Below, in pieces: positions 23,450 through 32,375 of a stretch of DNA of 64,000 nt. The stretch lies in the NCBI GenBank assembly GCA_024235995.1, contig JACKLI010000001.1, positions 310,001 through 374,000 of the forward strand, in the 5' to 3' direction. The notes beneath the pieces were generated by a model. That model was not told where the DNA came from. It ran no database searches and saw only the letters and a program-made list of their open reading frames with translations. The translations under genes were made by a program, and so were the position numbers. This DNA is from Burkholderiaceae bacterium (GTDB lineage Bacteria; Pseudomonadota; Gammaproteobacteria; Burkholderiales; Burkholderiaceae_C). Position 1 is the first letter of the stretch; each line of letters begins with the position of its first letter.

Positions 23450-24520
23450 ATGCAAGCCGCACTCGACGCCCTGACCGACAAGCTGCGCAAGGCCATCGAG
23501 CTGGGCCGGCCGCTGCGCATCCGCGGCGGCGGCACCAAGGACTTCTACGGCCAGCTGCTGCACGGCGACGTGCTGGACACGCGGCCGCTGGCCGGCGTGA
23601 CGGCCTACGAGCCCAGCGAGCTGGTGGTCACCGTGGGCGCCGGTACGCCCCTGGCCGACGTACACGCCCTGCTGGCCGAGCGCCAGCAACACCTGCCCTT
23701 CGAGCCGCCGCAGTTCGGCCGCACCGGCACCGTGGGCGGCATGGTGGCCGCCGGCCTGGCCGGACCGGCGCGCGCCAGCGCGGGCGGCGTGCGCGAGCAC
23801 GTGCTGGGCGTGCAGATGCTCAACGGCAAGGGCGAGCTGCTCAGGTTCGGCGGCCAGGTGATGAAGAACGTGGCCGGCTACGACGTCAGCCGCCTGATGG
23901 CCGGCGCGCTGGGCACGCTGGGCGTGATCGTCGAGGTCAGCCTCAAGGTGCTGCCGCTGCCGCCGGCCGAATGCACCCTGGTGTTCGAGCTGTCCGAGAC
24001 CAGCGCGCGCCAGCAGCTCAACCGCTGGGGCGGCCAGCCGCTGCCGCTGAACGCCAGTTGCTGGGCCGGCGGGCTGCTGGCCGTGCGCCTGCGCGGCGCG
24101 CGCGCGGCCATCGACGCGGCGCGGCGCGCCATGGGCGGCGAGCTGCTGGACGCCGAGCGGGCCAGCCGCCAATGGTGCGCGCTGCGCGACCAGCGCCTGC
24201 CGTTCTTCCGGCTGGACGCCGGCCAGGCGCTGTGGCGCGTCAGCGTGCCTGACACCGCCGCCCCGCTCAACCTGGGCCCCACTTTGCTGGAATGGCACGG
24301 CGCGCTGCGCTGGCTGCGCCTGCCGCCGGCGGCCGCGCCCCAGGTGCGCGCGGCGGCGGCCCGCGCCGGCGGCCATGCCACGCTGTTTCGCGGTGGCGAC
24401 GGGCGCGTGCCGGTGTTCACCCCCATGCCCGCGCCGCTGGCGCGCATTCACGCGCAGCTCAAGCAGGCCTTCGATCCGGCGGGCATCCTCAACCCCGGCC
24501 GCCTGTCGCTCGATTTCTGA
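23450..24520 (+). CDS. glcE: Glycolate oxidase FAD-binding subunit GlcE
   Basis: Part of the membrane-associated glycolate dehydrogenase GlcDEF, which oxidises glycolate to glyoxylate. 356 residues. It has an FAD-binding PCMH domain with PLRIRGGGTKDFYGQ (~22-36), TVGGMVAAGLAGPARASAGG (~97-116) and VMKNVAGYDVSRLMAGALGT, plus the C-terminal motif FDPAGILNPGRLSLDF. It is the short FAD subunit, lacking the GlcD C-terminal cap. The start is the ATG at 23450. A TACCAT box 8 bases upstream suggests a leaderless transcript. No glcD is in the window; glcF follows after a large palindrome. Confidence 0.92.
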   Translation: MQAALDALTDKLRKAIELGRPLRIRGGGTKDFYGQLLHGDVLDTRPLAGVTAYEPSELVVTVGAGTPLADVHALLAERQQHLPFEPPQFGRTGTVGGMVAAGLAGPARASAGGVREHVLGVQMLNGKGELLRFGGQVMKNVAGYDVSRLMAGALGTLGVIVEVSLKVLPLPPAECTLVFELSETSARQQLNRWGGQPLPLNASCWAGGLLAVRLRGARAAIDAARRAMGGELLDAERASRQWCALRDQRLPFFRLDAGQALWRVSVPDTAAPLNLGPTLLEWHGALRWLRLPPAAAPQVRAAAARAGGHATLFRGGDGRVPVFTPMPAPLARIHAQLKQAFDPAGILNPGRLSLDF

Positions 24521-24681
24521 GAAGGCGTAAACGAATCCGTCATGCCCGCTCATCCCGCCAAAACGCGCCCGCTCGGCGTTGCAAATGCTCGCCATAGCCC
24601 CCGCTATGGCTGCGCTTTGCGCCTTGATCGGCCGCGTTTTCGCGGTCTGCTCGGACACGCCGGATTCATTCACGCCTTCTG
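24521..24681. repeat. 160-base imperfect palindrome between glcE and glcF
   Basis: The left end reads GAAGGCGTAAACGAATCCG and the right end CGGATTCATTCACGCCTTC, its near-perfect reverse complement. The arms continue inward through CCGCCAAAACGCGCCCGCTC against GATCGGCCGCGTTTTCGCGG, and meet at a central GCCATAGCCCCCGCTATGGC. It can form a long hairpin in DNA and RNA. Open frames across it (a 36-residue extension before GlcF) are not protein-like. It occupies the entire glcE-glcF gap. Confidence 0.85.
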
Positions 24682-24686
24682 ATTCG

Positions 24687-25928
24687 ATGCAAACCCATCT
24701 CGCGCCTGAATTTGCCGGCACCCCCGAAGGCCAGGAGGCCGAGGCCATTTTGCGCAAGTGCGTGCACTGCGGCTTTTGCCTGGCCACCTGCCCCACCTAC
24801 CAGCTGCTGGGCGACGAGCTGGACAGCCCGCGCGGGCGCATCTACCAGATCAAGCAGGTGCTGGAAGGCCAGGCGCCCACGCGCGAGACGCAGCTGCACC
24901 TGGACCGCTGCCTGACCTGCCTGAACTGCGAAAGCACCTGCCCCAGCGGCGTCGAATACGGCCACCTGGTGGACATCGGCCGCCAGGTGGTGGAGCGCAA
25001 GGTCGAGCGCCCACCGGCCCAGGCGCGCCAGCGCGCGCTGCTGCGCACGGGCCTCACCTCACCGCTGTTCGGCCCCGCCATGCGCCTGGGCCAGGCGGTG
25101 CGCGGCTGGCTGCCCGCATCGATCAAGGCCAAGGTGCCCGAGCGGCGCGGCGCCGGCGCCTGGCCGCGCGGCACGCACGCGCGCCAGGTGCTGCTGCTGG
25201 AAGGCTGCGTGCAGCCGGCGATGGCGCCCAACATCAACACCGCCACCGCGCGCGTGCTGGATGCGGCAGGCATCCAGTGCATCCGCCCACGCGGGCAGGG
25301 CTGCTGCGGCGCGGTCAAGTTCCACCTGGCCGATGACGCCGGCGGGCTGGCGCAGATGCGCGCCAACATCGACGCCTGGTGGCCGCACGTCGAGCGCGGC
25401 GGCGTCGAGGCCATCGTCAGCAACGCCTCGGGTTGCGGCGTGCTGGTCAAGGACTACGGCCATCTGCTGCGCGGCGATGCGCGTTATGCCGAAAAGGCCG
25501 CGCGCGTGTCGGCGCTGGCGCGCGACGTGAGCGAGCTGCTGCCCGACATCGCCGCCGCCCTGGCTGGCCGCGTGCGCGTGCCAGGCGGCGTGCTGGCCTG
25601 GCACGCGCCCTGCACGCTGCAGCACGGCCAGCAGCTGCGCGGCGGGGTCGAGCAGCACCTGGGCGCCTTGGGCTTTGCGCTGCGCCCCGCCGCGCAGGAG
25701 GCGCACCTGTGCTGCGGCTCGGCCGGCACCTACTCGGTGCTGCAGCCCGCGCTGTCGCTGCAGCTGCGCGAGCGCAAGCTGGGCCACCTGCTGGGCGAGA
25801 CGGCAGCCGAGCGCCCGGCGGCCATCCTGTCGGCCAACATCGGCTGCATCACGCACCTGCAGGCCGGCACCGACGTGCCGGTGCGCCACTGGATCGAGGT
25901 GCTGGACGAGGCTCTATCAAAACAGTAG
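24687..25928 (+). CDS. glcF: Glycolate oxidase iron-sulfur subunit GlcF
   Basis: 413 residues. Two 4Fe-4S motifs in the N-terminal part, CVHCGFCLATCPTY (~24-37) and CLTCLNCESTCPSGVEYG (~75-92), and two CCG domains with QGCCGAVKFHLADD and LCCGSAGTYSVLQP. These carry electrons from the flavin subunits GlcD and GlcE to the quinone pool. The start is the ATG at 24687 (MQTHLAPEF). The frame is open further upstream, but only through the palindrome. The stop codon TAG and the last residues derive from the dispersed repeat (copy 6). Confidence 0.94.
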   Translation: MQTHLAPEFAGTPEGQEAEAILRKCVHCGFCLATCPTYQLLGDELDSPRGRIYQIKQVLEGQAPTRETQLHLDRCLTCLNCESTCPSGVEYGHLVDIGRQVVERKVERPPAQARQRALLRTGLTSPLFGPAMRLGQAVRGWLPASIKAKVPERRGAGAWPRGTHARQVLLLEGCVQPAMAPNINTATARVLDAAGIQCIRPRGQGCCGAVKFHLADDAGGLAQMRANIDAWWPHVERGGVEAIVSNASGCGVLVKDYGHLLRGDARYAEKAARVSALARDVSELLPDIAAALAGRVRVPGGVLAWHAPCTLQHGQQLRGGVEQHLGALGFALRPAAQEAHLCCGSAGTYSVLQPALSLQLRERKLGHLLGETAAERPAAILSANIGCITHLQAGTDVPVRHWIEVLDEALSKQ

Positions 25929-25975
25929 CTGCTCACGCTCATTGCATGCGGGCTAGAGCCCGATTTGATTCGAAA
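25911..25975 (+). repeat. Dispersed ~65-bp element, copy 6 (3' end of glcF)
   Basis: GCTCTATCAAAACAGTAGCT, GCTCACGCTCATTGCATGCG, GGCTAGAGCCCGATTTGATT. One of the best-preserved copies. The TAG in AGTAGCTGCT is the glcF stop codon. The rest lies in the gap before the convergent EamA gene. Confidence 0.85.
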
Positions 25976-25977
25976 CC

Positions 25978-26841
25978 TCAGTGCCGCACCGCCAGCAGCG
26001 CGGTCAGCATGATCAGCGCGCCGCCCAGCCACACCATGGGCGTGGGGTGCGCCGCGCCCAGCACGAAGGACGAGCCGGTGGCAATCACCACCTCCGACAG
26101 CATCAGCAGCGCCGTCACCTGCGCCTTCAGGCACGCCGCGCCGTACTGCAGCGCCAGGTTGCCGCCCAGAAAGCCCGCGGCCAGCACCCCGATCCAGGGC
26201 AGCCAGCTGGCCGACGGCGCCGGCAGCGGCCCGCCCGCGACGCCGCCCAGCGCCAGGCCGCCGGCCATGGCCAGGCCGCCGCAGAACATGGCCAGCGCGC
26301 GCCCGTCCTCCGGCGTGTCGCGCCAGCGGCGCACCAGCGCGTTGGTCAGCGCAAAGCAAAAGCCGCCCGCCAGCGCCAGCCAGTCGGCGCCACCCTGGGG
26401 CAGCGGCCAGGCCGATCCGGGGCGCCACAGCACCAGGGCCACGCCCGCCAGCGCCAGCAGCAGGCGCCCCAGCGCGGCGCGCGTGGGCCGCTCGCCCACC
26501 AGCAGCCAGGCCAGGCCGATGGACCACACCGGCATCAGGTAGAACAGCAGCGTGACGCGCACCACGTCCCCCGCCGTGATGGCCCAGTTGAAGCACACGT
26601 TGGTCAGCCCCGCCGCCGCCGCCAGGCCCCACAGGCGCGGGTTTTGCGCCAGCGCCCGCGCGCCCTGCGGGCGCCACGCGAGCAGCGCCGCCAGCGCCAG
26701 CACGTAGACGAAAGCCGTGGCCCACACCGGGTGCAGGCCGCGCGCCTGCAGCGCCTTGAACGGCAGCCAGGCCAGGCCCCAGACCGAGGCGTTCAGCAGC
26801 AGGGCCAGCGCCGGGCCCAGGGTGCCGGTCGGCGTTGCCAT
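25978..26841 (-). CDS. EamA/DMT-family transporter
   Basis: 287 residues with about ten hydrophobic helices arranged as two EamA repeats: first repeat from LGPALALLLNASVWGLAWLP to about residue 135, second from ADWLALAGGFCFALTNALVR to the end. The WGLAWLPFKALQA start and the YLMPVWSIGLAWLLVGERPT segment are typical of drug/metabolite exporters. The substrate is unknown. The start ATG at 26839-26841 overlaps the stop of the upstream MFS gene (ATGA), so they are co-translated. It converges on glcF. Confidence 0.88.
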   Translation of the reverse strand: MATPTGTLGPALALLLNASVWGLAWLPFKALQARGLHPVWATAFVYVLALAALLAWRPQGARALAQNPRLWGLAAAAGLTNVCFNWAITAGDVVRVTLLFYLMPVWSIGLAWLLVGERPTRAALGRLLLALAGVALVLWRPGSAWPLPQGGADWLALAGGFCFALTNALVRRWRDTPEDGRALAMFCGGLAMAGGLALGGVAGGPLPAPSASWLPWIGVLAAGFLGGNLALQYGAACLKAQVTALLMLSEVVIATGSSFVLGAAHPTPMVWLGGALIMLTALLAVRH

Positions 26842-28127
26842 CAGTGATGCAGCCGGTCGCTGCGCGCCAAATCCAAAAGGCGCTCCAGCTCGGCCGTGTG
26901 GTGGCGCTGGTTGTGGTGGTGCCAGTGGCGAATCAGCGCCATCATGACCACCACCACGGCGCCGAACAGCACGATGGCGCCGAAGGCCGGCAGGCCCAGA
27001 CCGGTGGCCGCGCTGTAGAAGGCGCCCAGCACCAGGATGGCCGCCTGCTCGTTGAAGTTCTGCACCGCGATGGAGCGCCCCGACCCCATCAGGTTGTGGC
27101 CGCGGTGCTGCAGCAGCGCGTTCATGGGCACCACGATGTAGCCGCCCAGCGCGCCCAGCAAAACCAGAAAGGGCACCGCCACGCCCAGGTGCCGCACCAG
27201 CACCATGGCCGCCACCAGCGCCCCCATCAGCAGGCCCAGCGGCAGCACGGCGGTGGCGCGGTCCAGCCGCACCCACATCGACGCCGCCACCGCGCCCGCC
27301 GCCGTGCCCAGGGCCACCACGCCCACCAGGTTGGACGCCGCGGTGGTGCCGTAGCCCAGCGCCACGGCGGCCCAGGCCAGCACGATGTAGCGCATGTTGC
27401 CCGACACGCCCCAGAACAGGGTGGTGGTGGCCAGCGCGATCTGCCCCAGGCGGTCGTGCCACAGGCGGCGGTTGCAGCGCCAGAAGTCGGGCAGCAGCAG
27501 CCACATGGCGCGCCGCGGCAGGCGCCGCATCTTCACGCCGGTGCGCGGAATCCACAGGTTGATGGCGGCGGCGATGGCGTAGACGAACACCAGGCCGGCA
27601 ATGGCCGCCTCGGCGGGCTTGTCGATACCGGTGTCGATCCAGGGCACGTCGAAGCTGAGCAGCCAGTCCGACAGGCGCGGGCTGACCAGCTGGCCGCCCA
27701 GCACCACGCCCAGGATAATGGAGGCAATGGTCAGCCCCTCGATCCAGCCGTTGGCTTTGATCAGTTGCGAGGGCGGCAGCAGCTCGGTCAGGATGCCGTA
27801 CTTGGCCGGCGAATACGCCGCCGCGCCCAGGCCGACGACGGCGTAGGCCAGCAGCGGGTGGCCGCCGAACAGCATCAGCACGCAGCCGACGATCTTGATG
27901 GCATTGCTGAGAAACATCACCCAGCCCTTGGGCCGCGAGTCGGCAAACGCCCCCACCCAGGGCGCCAGCAGCACGTAGAACAGCGCGAACATGGGCACCA
28001 GCGCGGCCTGCTGCCAGTCGGTGGCGCCGCTGCGGCGCAGCATCTCGACTGCCGCGACGAACAGCGCGTTGTCGGCCAGCGAGCTGAAGAACTGCGCGGC
28101 CATGATGGTGTAGAAGCCGCGCTTCAT
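26841..28127 (-). CDS. lplT: Lysophospholipid transporter LplT-like (MFS)
   Basis: 428 residues, about twelve membrane helices. It starts MKRGFYTIMAAQFFSSLADN, the characteristic LplT N-terminus, followed by VGAFADSRPKGWVMFLSNAI and AYSPAKYGILTELLPPSQLI. LplT flips lysophospholipids, mainly lyso-PE, to the inner leaflet for re-acylation. In E. coli it is usually paired with the acyltransferase Aas; here it is instead coupled to an EamA transporter. ATG 28125-28127 is chosen over upstream starts, which would overlap the divergent alr region and lack similarity. Confidence 0.88.
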   Translation of the reverse strand: MKRGFYTIMAAQFFSSLADNALFVAAVEMLRRSGATDWQQAALVPMFALFYVLLAPWVGAFADSRPKGWVMFLSNAIKIVGCVLMLFGGHPLLAYAVVGLGAAAYSPAKYGILTELLPPSQLIKANGWIEGLTIASIILGVVLGGQLVSPRLSDWLLSFDVPWIDTGIDKPAEAAIAGLVFVYAIAAAINLWIPRTGVKMRRLPRRAMWLLLPDFWRCNRRLWHDRLGQIALATTTLFWGVSGNMRYIVLAWAAVALGYGTTAASNLVGVVALGTAAGAVAASMWVRLDRATAVLPLGLLMGALVAAMVLVRHLGVAVPFLVLLGALGGYIVVPMNALLQHRGHNLMGSGRSIAVQNFNEQAAILVLGAFYSAATGLGLPAFGAIVLFGAVVVVMMALIRHWHHHNQRHHTAELERLLDLARSDRLHH

Positions 28128-28289
28128 CGGGATGGGGGTGGGAGAGCGGGAGTGAGACGGGACGACAACAATTCGTAACCTGGCAAGGTGGCGGGTTATA
28201 GCACGCGCCCTCGCGCGCATGATGCGGGCCCACACGCACGCGGGCGGGTGCCAAAATCGGCGGCCATCCGCCATTGTCCACCCGCCGCC

Positions 28290-29384
28290 ATGCCCCGCCC
28301 CATCCAGGCCACCATCCACACCGGCGCGCTGCGCCACAACCTGGCGCGCCTGCGCGCCGCCGCCCCGGGCGCGCGCCTATGGGCCGTCGTCAAGGCCAAC
28401 GCCTACGGCCACGGCATCGAGCGCGCCTACGAAGGCCTGCGCGGCGCCGACGGCTTTGCCCTGATCGACCTGGCCGAGGCCGAGCGCGTGCGCGCGCTGG
28501 GCTGGCGCGGGCCCATCCTGCTGCTGGAAGGCGTGTTCGAGCCGCGCGATCTCGAGCTGTGTTCACGCCTGAACCTGTGGCACACCGTGCACTGCGACGC
28601 GCAGATCGACTGGCTGGCCATGCACAAGACGCACGCACCGCACCGCGTGTTCCTCAAGCTCAACTCGGGCATGAACCGCCTGGGCTTCACGCCCGAGCGC
28701 TTTCGCGCCGCCCACGCCCGCCTGTCGGCGCTGCCCCAGGTCGACGAGATCGCACTGATGACGCACTTTGCCGACGCGGACGACGCCAGGGACATCACCG
28801 CGCAGTGGGCCGTGTTCGAGCGCGTCACCGACGGCCTGCCCGGCGAGCGCAGCGTGTGCAACAGCGCCGCCACCCTGCGCCACGGCCACGAGACCGCCGT
28901 GCGCGCCGACTGGGTGCGCCCCGGCATCGCGGCCTACGGCGGCTCGCCCGACCACCCCGTGCACAGTGCCGAGCACTGGGGCCTGCAGCCGGCCATGAGC
29001 CTGAACGCCCGCTTGCTGGCGGTGCAGCAACTGGCCGCCGGCGACACCGTGGGCTACGGCTCCAGCTTCACCGCCCCCGCGCCCATGCGCGTCGGCACCG
29101 TGGCCTGCGGCTACGCCGACGGCTACCCGCGCCACGCCGGCACCGGCACGCCGGTGCTGGTGGACGGCGTGCGCACCCGCACCCTGGGCCGAGTCAGCAT
29201 GGACATGCTGGCAGTCGACCTGAGCCCCGTACCGCAGGCCGGGCCGGGCAGCGAGGTCACGCTGTGGGGCCGTTCAAGCCACGGCGCCGTGTTGCCCATC
29301 GACGAGGTGGCGCAGGCCGCCGGCACCATCGGCTACGAGCTGATGTGCGCGCTGGCGCTGCGGGTGCCGGTGACGGTGGACTGA
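28290..29384 (+). CDS. alr: Alanine racemase
   Basis: PLP enzyme that makes D-alanine for peptidoglycan. 364 residues. The N-terminal TIM barrel carries the PLP lysine in AVVKANAYGHG (~residue 34), and LNSGMNRLGF and CNSAATL sit in the barrel. The C-terminal beta domain contains GDTVGYGSSF (the VGYG Tyr is the likely second catalytic base) and VACGYADGYPRHAG. The ATG at 28290 (MPRPIQATIHTG) gives the standard N-terminus; the frame upstream is not homologous. It is divergent from lplT, with 162 bases between the starts. Confidence 0.95.
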   Translation: MPRPIQATIHTGALRHNLARLRAAAPGARLWAVVKANAYGHGIERAYEGLRGADGFALIDLAEAERVRALGWRGPILLLEGVFEPRDLELCSRLNLWHTVHCDAQIDWLAMHKTHAPHRVFLKLNSGMNRLGFTPERFRAAHARLSALPQVDEIALMTHFADADDARDITAQWAVFERVTDGLPGERSVCNSAATLRHGHETAVRADWVRPGIAAYGGSPDHPVHSAEHWGLQPAMSLNARLLAVQQLAAGDTVGYGSSFTAPAPMRVGTVACGYADGYPRHAGTGTPVLVDGVRTRTLGRVSMDMLAVDLSPVPQAGPGSEVTLWGRSSHGAVLPIDEVAQAAGTIGYELMCALALRVPVTVD

Positions 29385-29393
29385 TGACGGCAA

Positions 29394-30152
29394 TCAGCGC
29401 AAAAACGCGTCGTACCCCGTTTTCAGGATCAGTACCCCCACCACCACGATGAACACCCCGCGCACGAAGCCCGCGCCGTGCTTGAGCGCCAGGCGCGTGC
29501 CGATCAGGCTGCCGGCCACGTTGGCCACGGCCAGCACGGCGCCCACCTGCCACCAGATGTGGCCCTTGGACGCAAACAGGGCAATGGCGGCGATGTTGGT
29601 GGCCACGTTCAGCAGCTTGGCCGAGGCCGAGGCGTTAATGAAGTCATAGCCCAGCAGACGCACGAACAGAAAGATGAAGAAGCTGCCGGTGCCGGGGCCG
29701 AAAAAGCCGTCGTACCAGCCCAGGACCAGCCCGATGCCGCAAGCCAGCAGGGTTTCGCGGCGCACGTCGTGGCGCGGCGCGTGCACGCGGCCCAGGTCCT
29801 TCTTGGCCAGGGTGTAGAGCAGCACGGCCAGCAGGATCACCGGCAGCAGCTTGCGCAGGAAGGCCGGGTCGATCACCGTCACCACCCAGGCGCCCACGAA
29901 CGAGCCGACGAAGGCCGCCCCCGCCGCCGGCCCCATCACCCGCCAGCGCATCTGCACGCGGCGCGCGTACTGCACGGTGGCGATGCTGGTGCCCCAGACC
30001 GAGGCGCTCTTGTTGGTGCCGAACAGCGTGGCGGGCGCGGCGCCGGGGTAGGTGGCGAACAGGGCCGGGATCAGGATCAGGCCGCCGCCACCGACGATCG
30101 AGTCCACCAGCCCGGCCAGCAGCGATGCGGCCGCGACGATCAGCAAGTCCAT
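29394..30152 (-). CDS. TSUP (TauE/SafE)-family membrane transporter
   Basis: 252 residues with about eight hydrophobic helices. The family signature is clear: LLAGLVDSIVGGGGLILIPA at the N-terminus and the repeated counterpart GWYDGFFGPGTGSFFIFLFV in the middle. Members export or import sulfite, sulfoacetate and other sulfur or organic anions; this one cannot be assigned a substrate. The start is the ATG at 30150-30152. The open frame extends upstream through a terminator-containing gap and is not protein-like. It is convergent with alr. Confidence 0.9.
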   Translation of the reverse strand: MDLLIVAAASLLAGLVDSIVGGGGLILIPALFATYPGAAPATLFGTNKSASVWGTSIATVQYARRVQMRWRVMGPAAGAAFVGSFVGAWVVTVIDPAFLRKLLPVILLAVLLYTLAKKDLGRVHAPRHDVRRETLLACGIGLVLGWYDGFFGPGTGSFFIFLFVRLLGYDFINASASAKLLNVATNIAAIALFASKGHIWWQVGAVLAVANVAGSLIGTRLALKHGAGFVRGVFIVVVGVLILKTGYDAFLR

Positions 30153-30538
30153 GGGGAAAGGGGGGTCAGAAAAGAGATCGAGCCCGCGCTGGAAAACGGT
30201 GCGCCACCGGCGCAGGCCAAGGCCCCGATTGTCCGCGATTGGCCATGGGCCGGCAGCCGTCGGCCCAAAACAAAGGGCGCCCTGGGGCGCCCTGGAAAAA
30301 AATGCAGACCGGTTTGAACTGTCGCTCGGTCTGTCGGCTGATCTTGTTGCTGTTGTTGGAGGTCGGTTTGTCTCCTCGGCCCCTCGTGGTGCCAGGCCCG
30401 GGGGGCGGCAGCACCGATAACCTGTGACTTTATCGATGCCGCAAGGCCTTGACCATCGGGACTTGCCCGAATTCAAGGCCTGGGTTCATTTCTGATGGCG
30501 AGATGGCCAAGTCATAAATGAAACGTTAAGCATTCAGA
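30153..30538. other. 386-base non-coding gap between argG and the TSUP gene
   Basis: No protein-like frame. On the minus strand it holds, 5' to 3': the argG 3' flank, an inverted repeat with AAGGCCTTG/CAAGGCCT, a purine-rich stretch (GAGGAGACAAACC), an A/C-rich low-structure run, the strong terminator at 30274-30293, and the short leader of the TSUP gene. An independent small RNA ending at this terminator is possible, but no clear promoter was found. Confidence 0.5.
30264..30293 (-). terminator. Rho-independent terminator between argG and the TSUP gene
   Basis: AGGGCGCC (30274-30281), 4-base loop, GGCGCCCT (30286-30293), perfect 8-bp stem. On the minus strand it is followed by TTGTTTTG. It would stop argG read-through or end a small RNA. 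Confidence 0.75.
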
Positions 30539-31879
30539 TCAGCGTTTTTCGTGTCCGATCTGCGGCAGCATGGAGCCGGCGCCCAGCTCCAGCAAGCCGC
30601 TTCGGGCATACACCGCCAGCTTGCCGCGGGTGTCGGTGATGTCCAGGTTGCGCATGGTGAGTTGGCCGATGCGGTCGAGCGGGCTGAACGGCGCGTCCTC
30701 CACCTTTTCCATCGACAGGCGCTCGGGCGCGTAGGTCAGGTTGGGCGATTCGGTGTTGAGCAGGCTGTAGTCGTTGCCGCGGCGCAGCTCCAGCGTGACC
30801 TCGCCGGTGACGGCGCGCGCCACCCAGCGCTGGGCCGATTCGCGCAGCATGATGGCCTGCGGGTCGAACCAGCGGCCCTGGTACAGCAAGCGGCCCAGCT
30901 TGAGGCCGTTGATGCGGTACTGCTCGATGGTGTCCTCGTTGTGGATGCCGCTGATCAGCCGCTCGTAGGCGATGTGCAGCAGGGCCATGCCGGGGGCTTC
31001 GTAGATGCCGCGGCTCTTGGCCTCGATGATGCGGTTTTCGATCTGGTCGCTCATGCCCAGGCCGTGGCGCCCGCCGATTCGGTTGGCCTCCAGCATCAGC
31101 TCGACCGGGTCGGCGAATTCGCGGCCGTTCAGGGCCACGGGCTGGCCTTCGGCAAAACGCACGCGCACTTCCTCGGCCTTGACCTCCACCTCGGGCTTCC
31201 AGAAGGCCACGCCCATGATGGGCTTGACGATGCGGATGCCGCTGTTCAGGAACTCCAGGTCCTTGGCCTCGTGGGTGGCGCCCAGCATGTTGGAGTCGGT
31301 CGAATAGGCCTTTTCTGCCGACATCTTGTAGTCAAAACCCGACTTCTGCATGAATTCGGACATTTCCTTGCGGCCGCCCAGCTCGTCGATGAAGCGCTGG
31401 TCCAGCCAGGGCTTGTAGATCTTCAGCGCCGGGTTGGCCAGCAGGCCGTAGCGGTAAAAGCGCTCGATGTCATTGCCCTTGAACGTGCTGCCATCGCCCC
31501 AGATGTTGACGTCATCGTCCTTCATCGCATTGACCAGCATGGTGCCGGTCACGGCGCGGCCCAGCGGCGTGGTGTTGAAGTAGGTGGCGCCGGCGGTCTG
31601 CACATGAAAGGCCCCGCACTGCAGGGCGGCAATGCCTTCATGCGCCAGCTGGGCGCGACAGTCGACCAGGCGGGCCTGCTCGGCGCCGTAAGCCAGGGCC
31701 TTGCGCGGGATGGCGTCGTAGTCGTCCTCGTCGGGCTGGCCCAGGTTGGCGGTGTAGGCGTAGGGCACGGCGCCCTTCTGGCGCATCCACAGCAGGGCGG
31801 CGCTGGTGTCCAGGCCGCCCGAGAAGGCGATGCCGACCTTCTGGCCGGCGGGGAGCGTTTGGAGGATGGTGTTGGACAT
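30539..31879 (-). CDS. argG: Argininosuccinate synthase
   Basis: Joins citrulline and aspartate in arginine biosynthesis (cytoplasm). 446 residues, the long E. coli-like type. The PP-loop ATPase motif AFSGGLDTSAALLWM is at ~18-32, with YTANLGQPDEDDYDAIPRKA and citrulline/aspartate-site segments GDGSTFKGNDIERFYRYG and YSTDSNMLGATHEAKDLE further on. The start is the ATG at 31877-31879 (MSNTILQTLPAGQ); the upstream frame extension lacks similarity. It stands alone; a toxin gene ends 70 bases upstream. Confidence 0.96.
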   Translation of the reverse strand: MSNTILQTLPAGQKVGIAFSGGLDTSAALLWMRQKGAVPYAYTANLGQPDEDDYDAIPRKALAYGAEQARLVDCRAQLAHEGIAALQCGAFHVQTAGATYFNTTPLGRAVTGTMLVNAMKDDDVNIWGDGSTFKGNDIERFYRYGLLANPALKIYKPWLDQRFIDELGGRKEMSEFMQKSGFDYKMSAEKAYSTDSNMLGATHEAKDLEFLNSGIRIVKPIMGVAFWKPEVEVKAEEVRVRFAEGQPVALNGREFADPVELMLEANRIGGRHGLGMSDQIENRIIEAKSRGIYEAPGMALLHIAYERLISGIHNEDTIEQYRINGLKLGRLLYQGRWFDPQAIMLRESAQRWVARAVTGEVTLELRRGNDYSLLNTESPNLTYAPERLSMEKVEDAPFSPLDRIGQLTMRNLDITDTRGKLAVYARSGLLELGAGSMLPQIGHEKR

Positions 31880-31949
31880 GGGCAAGTGGGCGATGCAGGT
31901 GCCGCCAGCGCGGCGCAGACGAAAACCTGGATTGTCGCTGGCTTTTGTC

Positions 31950-32363
31950 TCAAGCCCAGGGGCTGATGACGGGAACGGTGCGCCGGCCATGCCGGCGGTA
32001 GATTTGAAAATCTCGATCGAGGGTGAACACCTTGCTCGGCTCGTGCAGCTCGCTCATGCGAAGCAGGCAGGCATCGGCCAGCGAGGCGGGTACGTTGTCG
32101 TAGCGCTCGAACAGCGCCCGCACCGAGGCCATCTGCTCCTGCACGTCGAAGCCGATGCGAACCACTCCCCGCTCCAGCATCTTGAGCGCGGCGGCCGGGT
32201 CAAAGCCGTGGCGGGCCAGCAAAAAGCAGGTTTCGGCCACCACCGCCTCGCAGGTCAGCACCGGCTGATCGAGCAGGGCCCACTGCGCACGGCTCCAGGC
32301 GTGGTAACCGTCGTCGCGGCACAGCAGGGCCACCCACGGGCCCGTGTCCAGCAGCACATGCAT
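31950..32363 (-). CDS. PIN-domain toxin (VapC-like) of a toxin-antitoxin pair
   Basis: 137 residues. PIN acidic residues: LLDTGPWVALL (Asp, residue 6), CEAVVAETCFLL (Glu), ASLADACLLRMSE (Asp) and FTLDRDFQIY (Asp). This arrangement fits VapC-type ribonucleases, which cleave tRNA or rRNA. It starts 12 bases after the stop of the ribbon-helix-helix antitoxin and shares its promoter. Product activity is inferred from fold only. Confidence 0.85.
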   Translation of the reverse strand: MHVLLDTGPWVALLCRDDGYHAWSRAQWALLDQPVLTCEAVVAETCFLLARHGFDPAAALKMLERGVVRIGFDVQEQMASVRALFERYDNVPASLADACLLRMSELHEPSKVFTLDRDFQIYRRHGRRTVPVISPWA

Positions 32364-32375
32364 GGGTGCGGCGGA

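Noticed and set aside
24579..24686. 36-residue N-terminal extension of GlcF
   Set aside because: It is translated from the palindrome between glcE and glcF; the ATG at 24687 gives the expected N-terminus.
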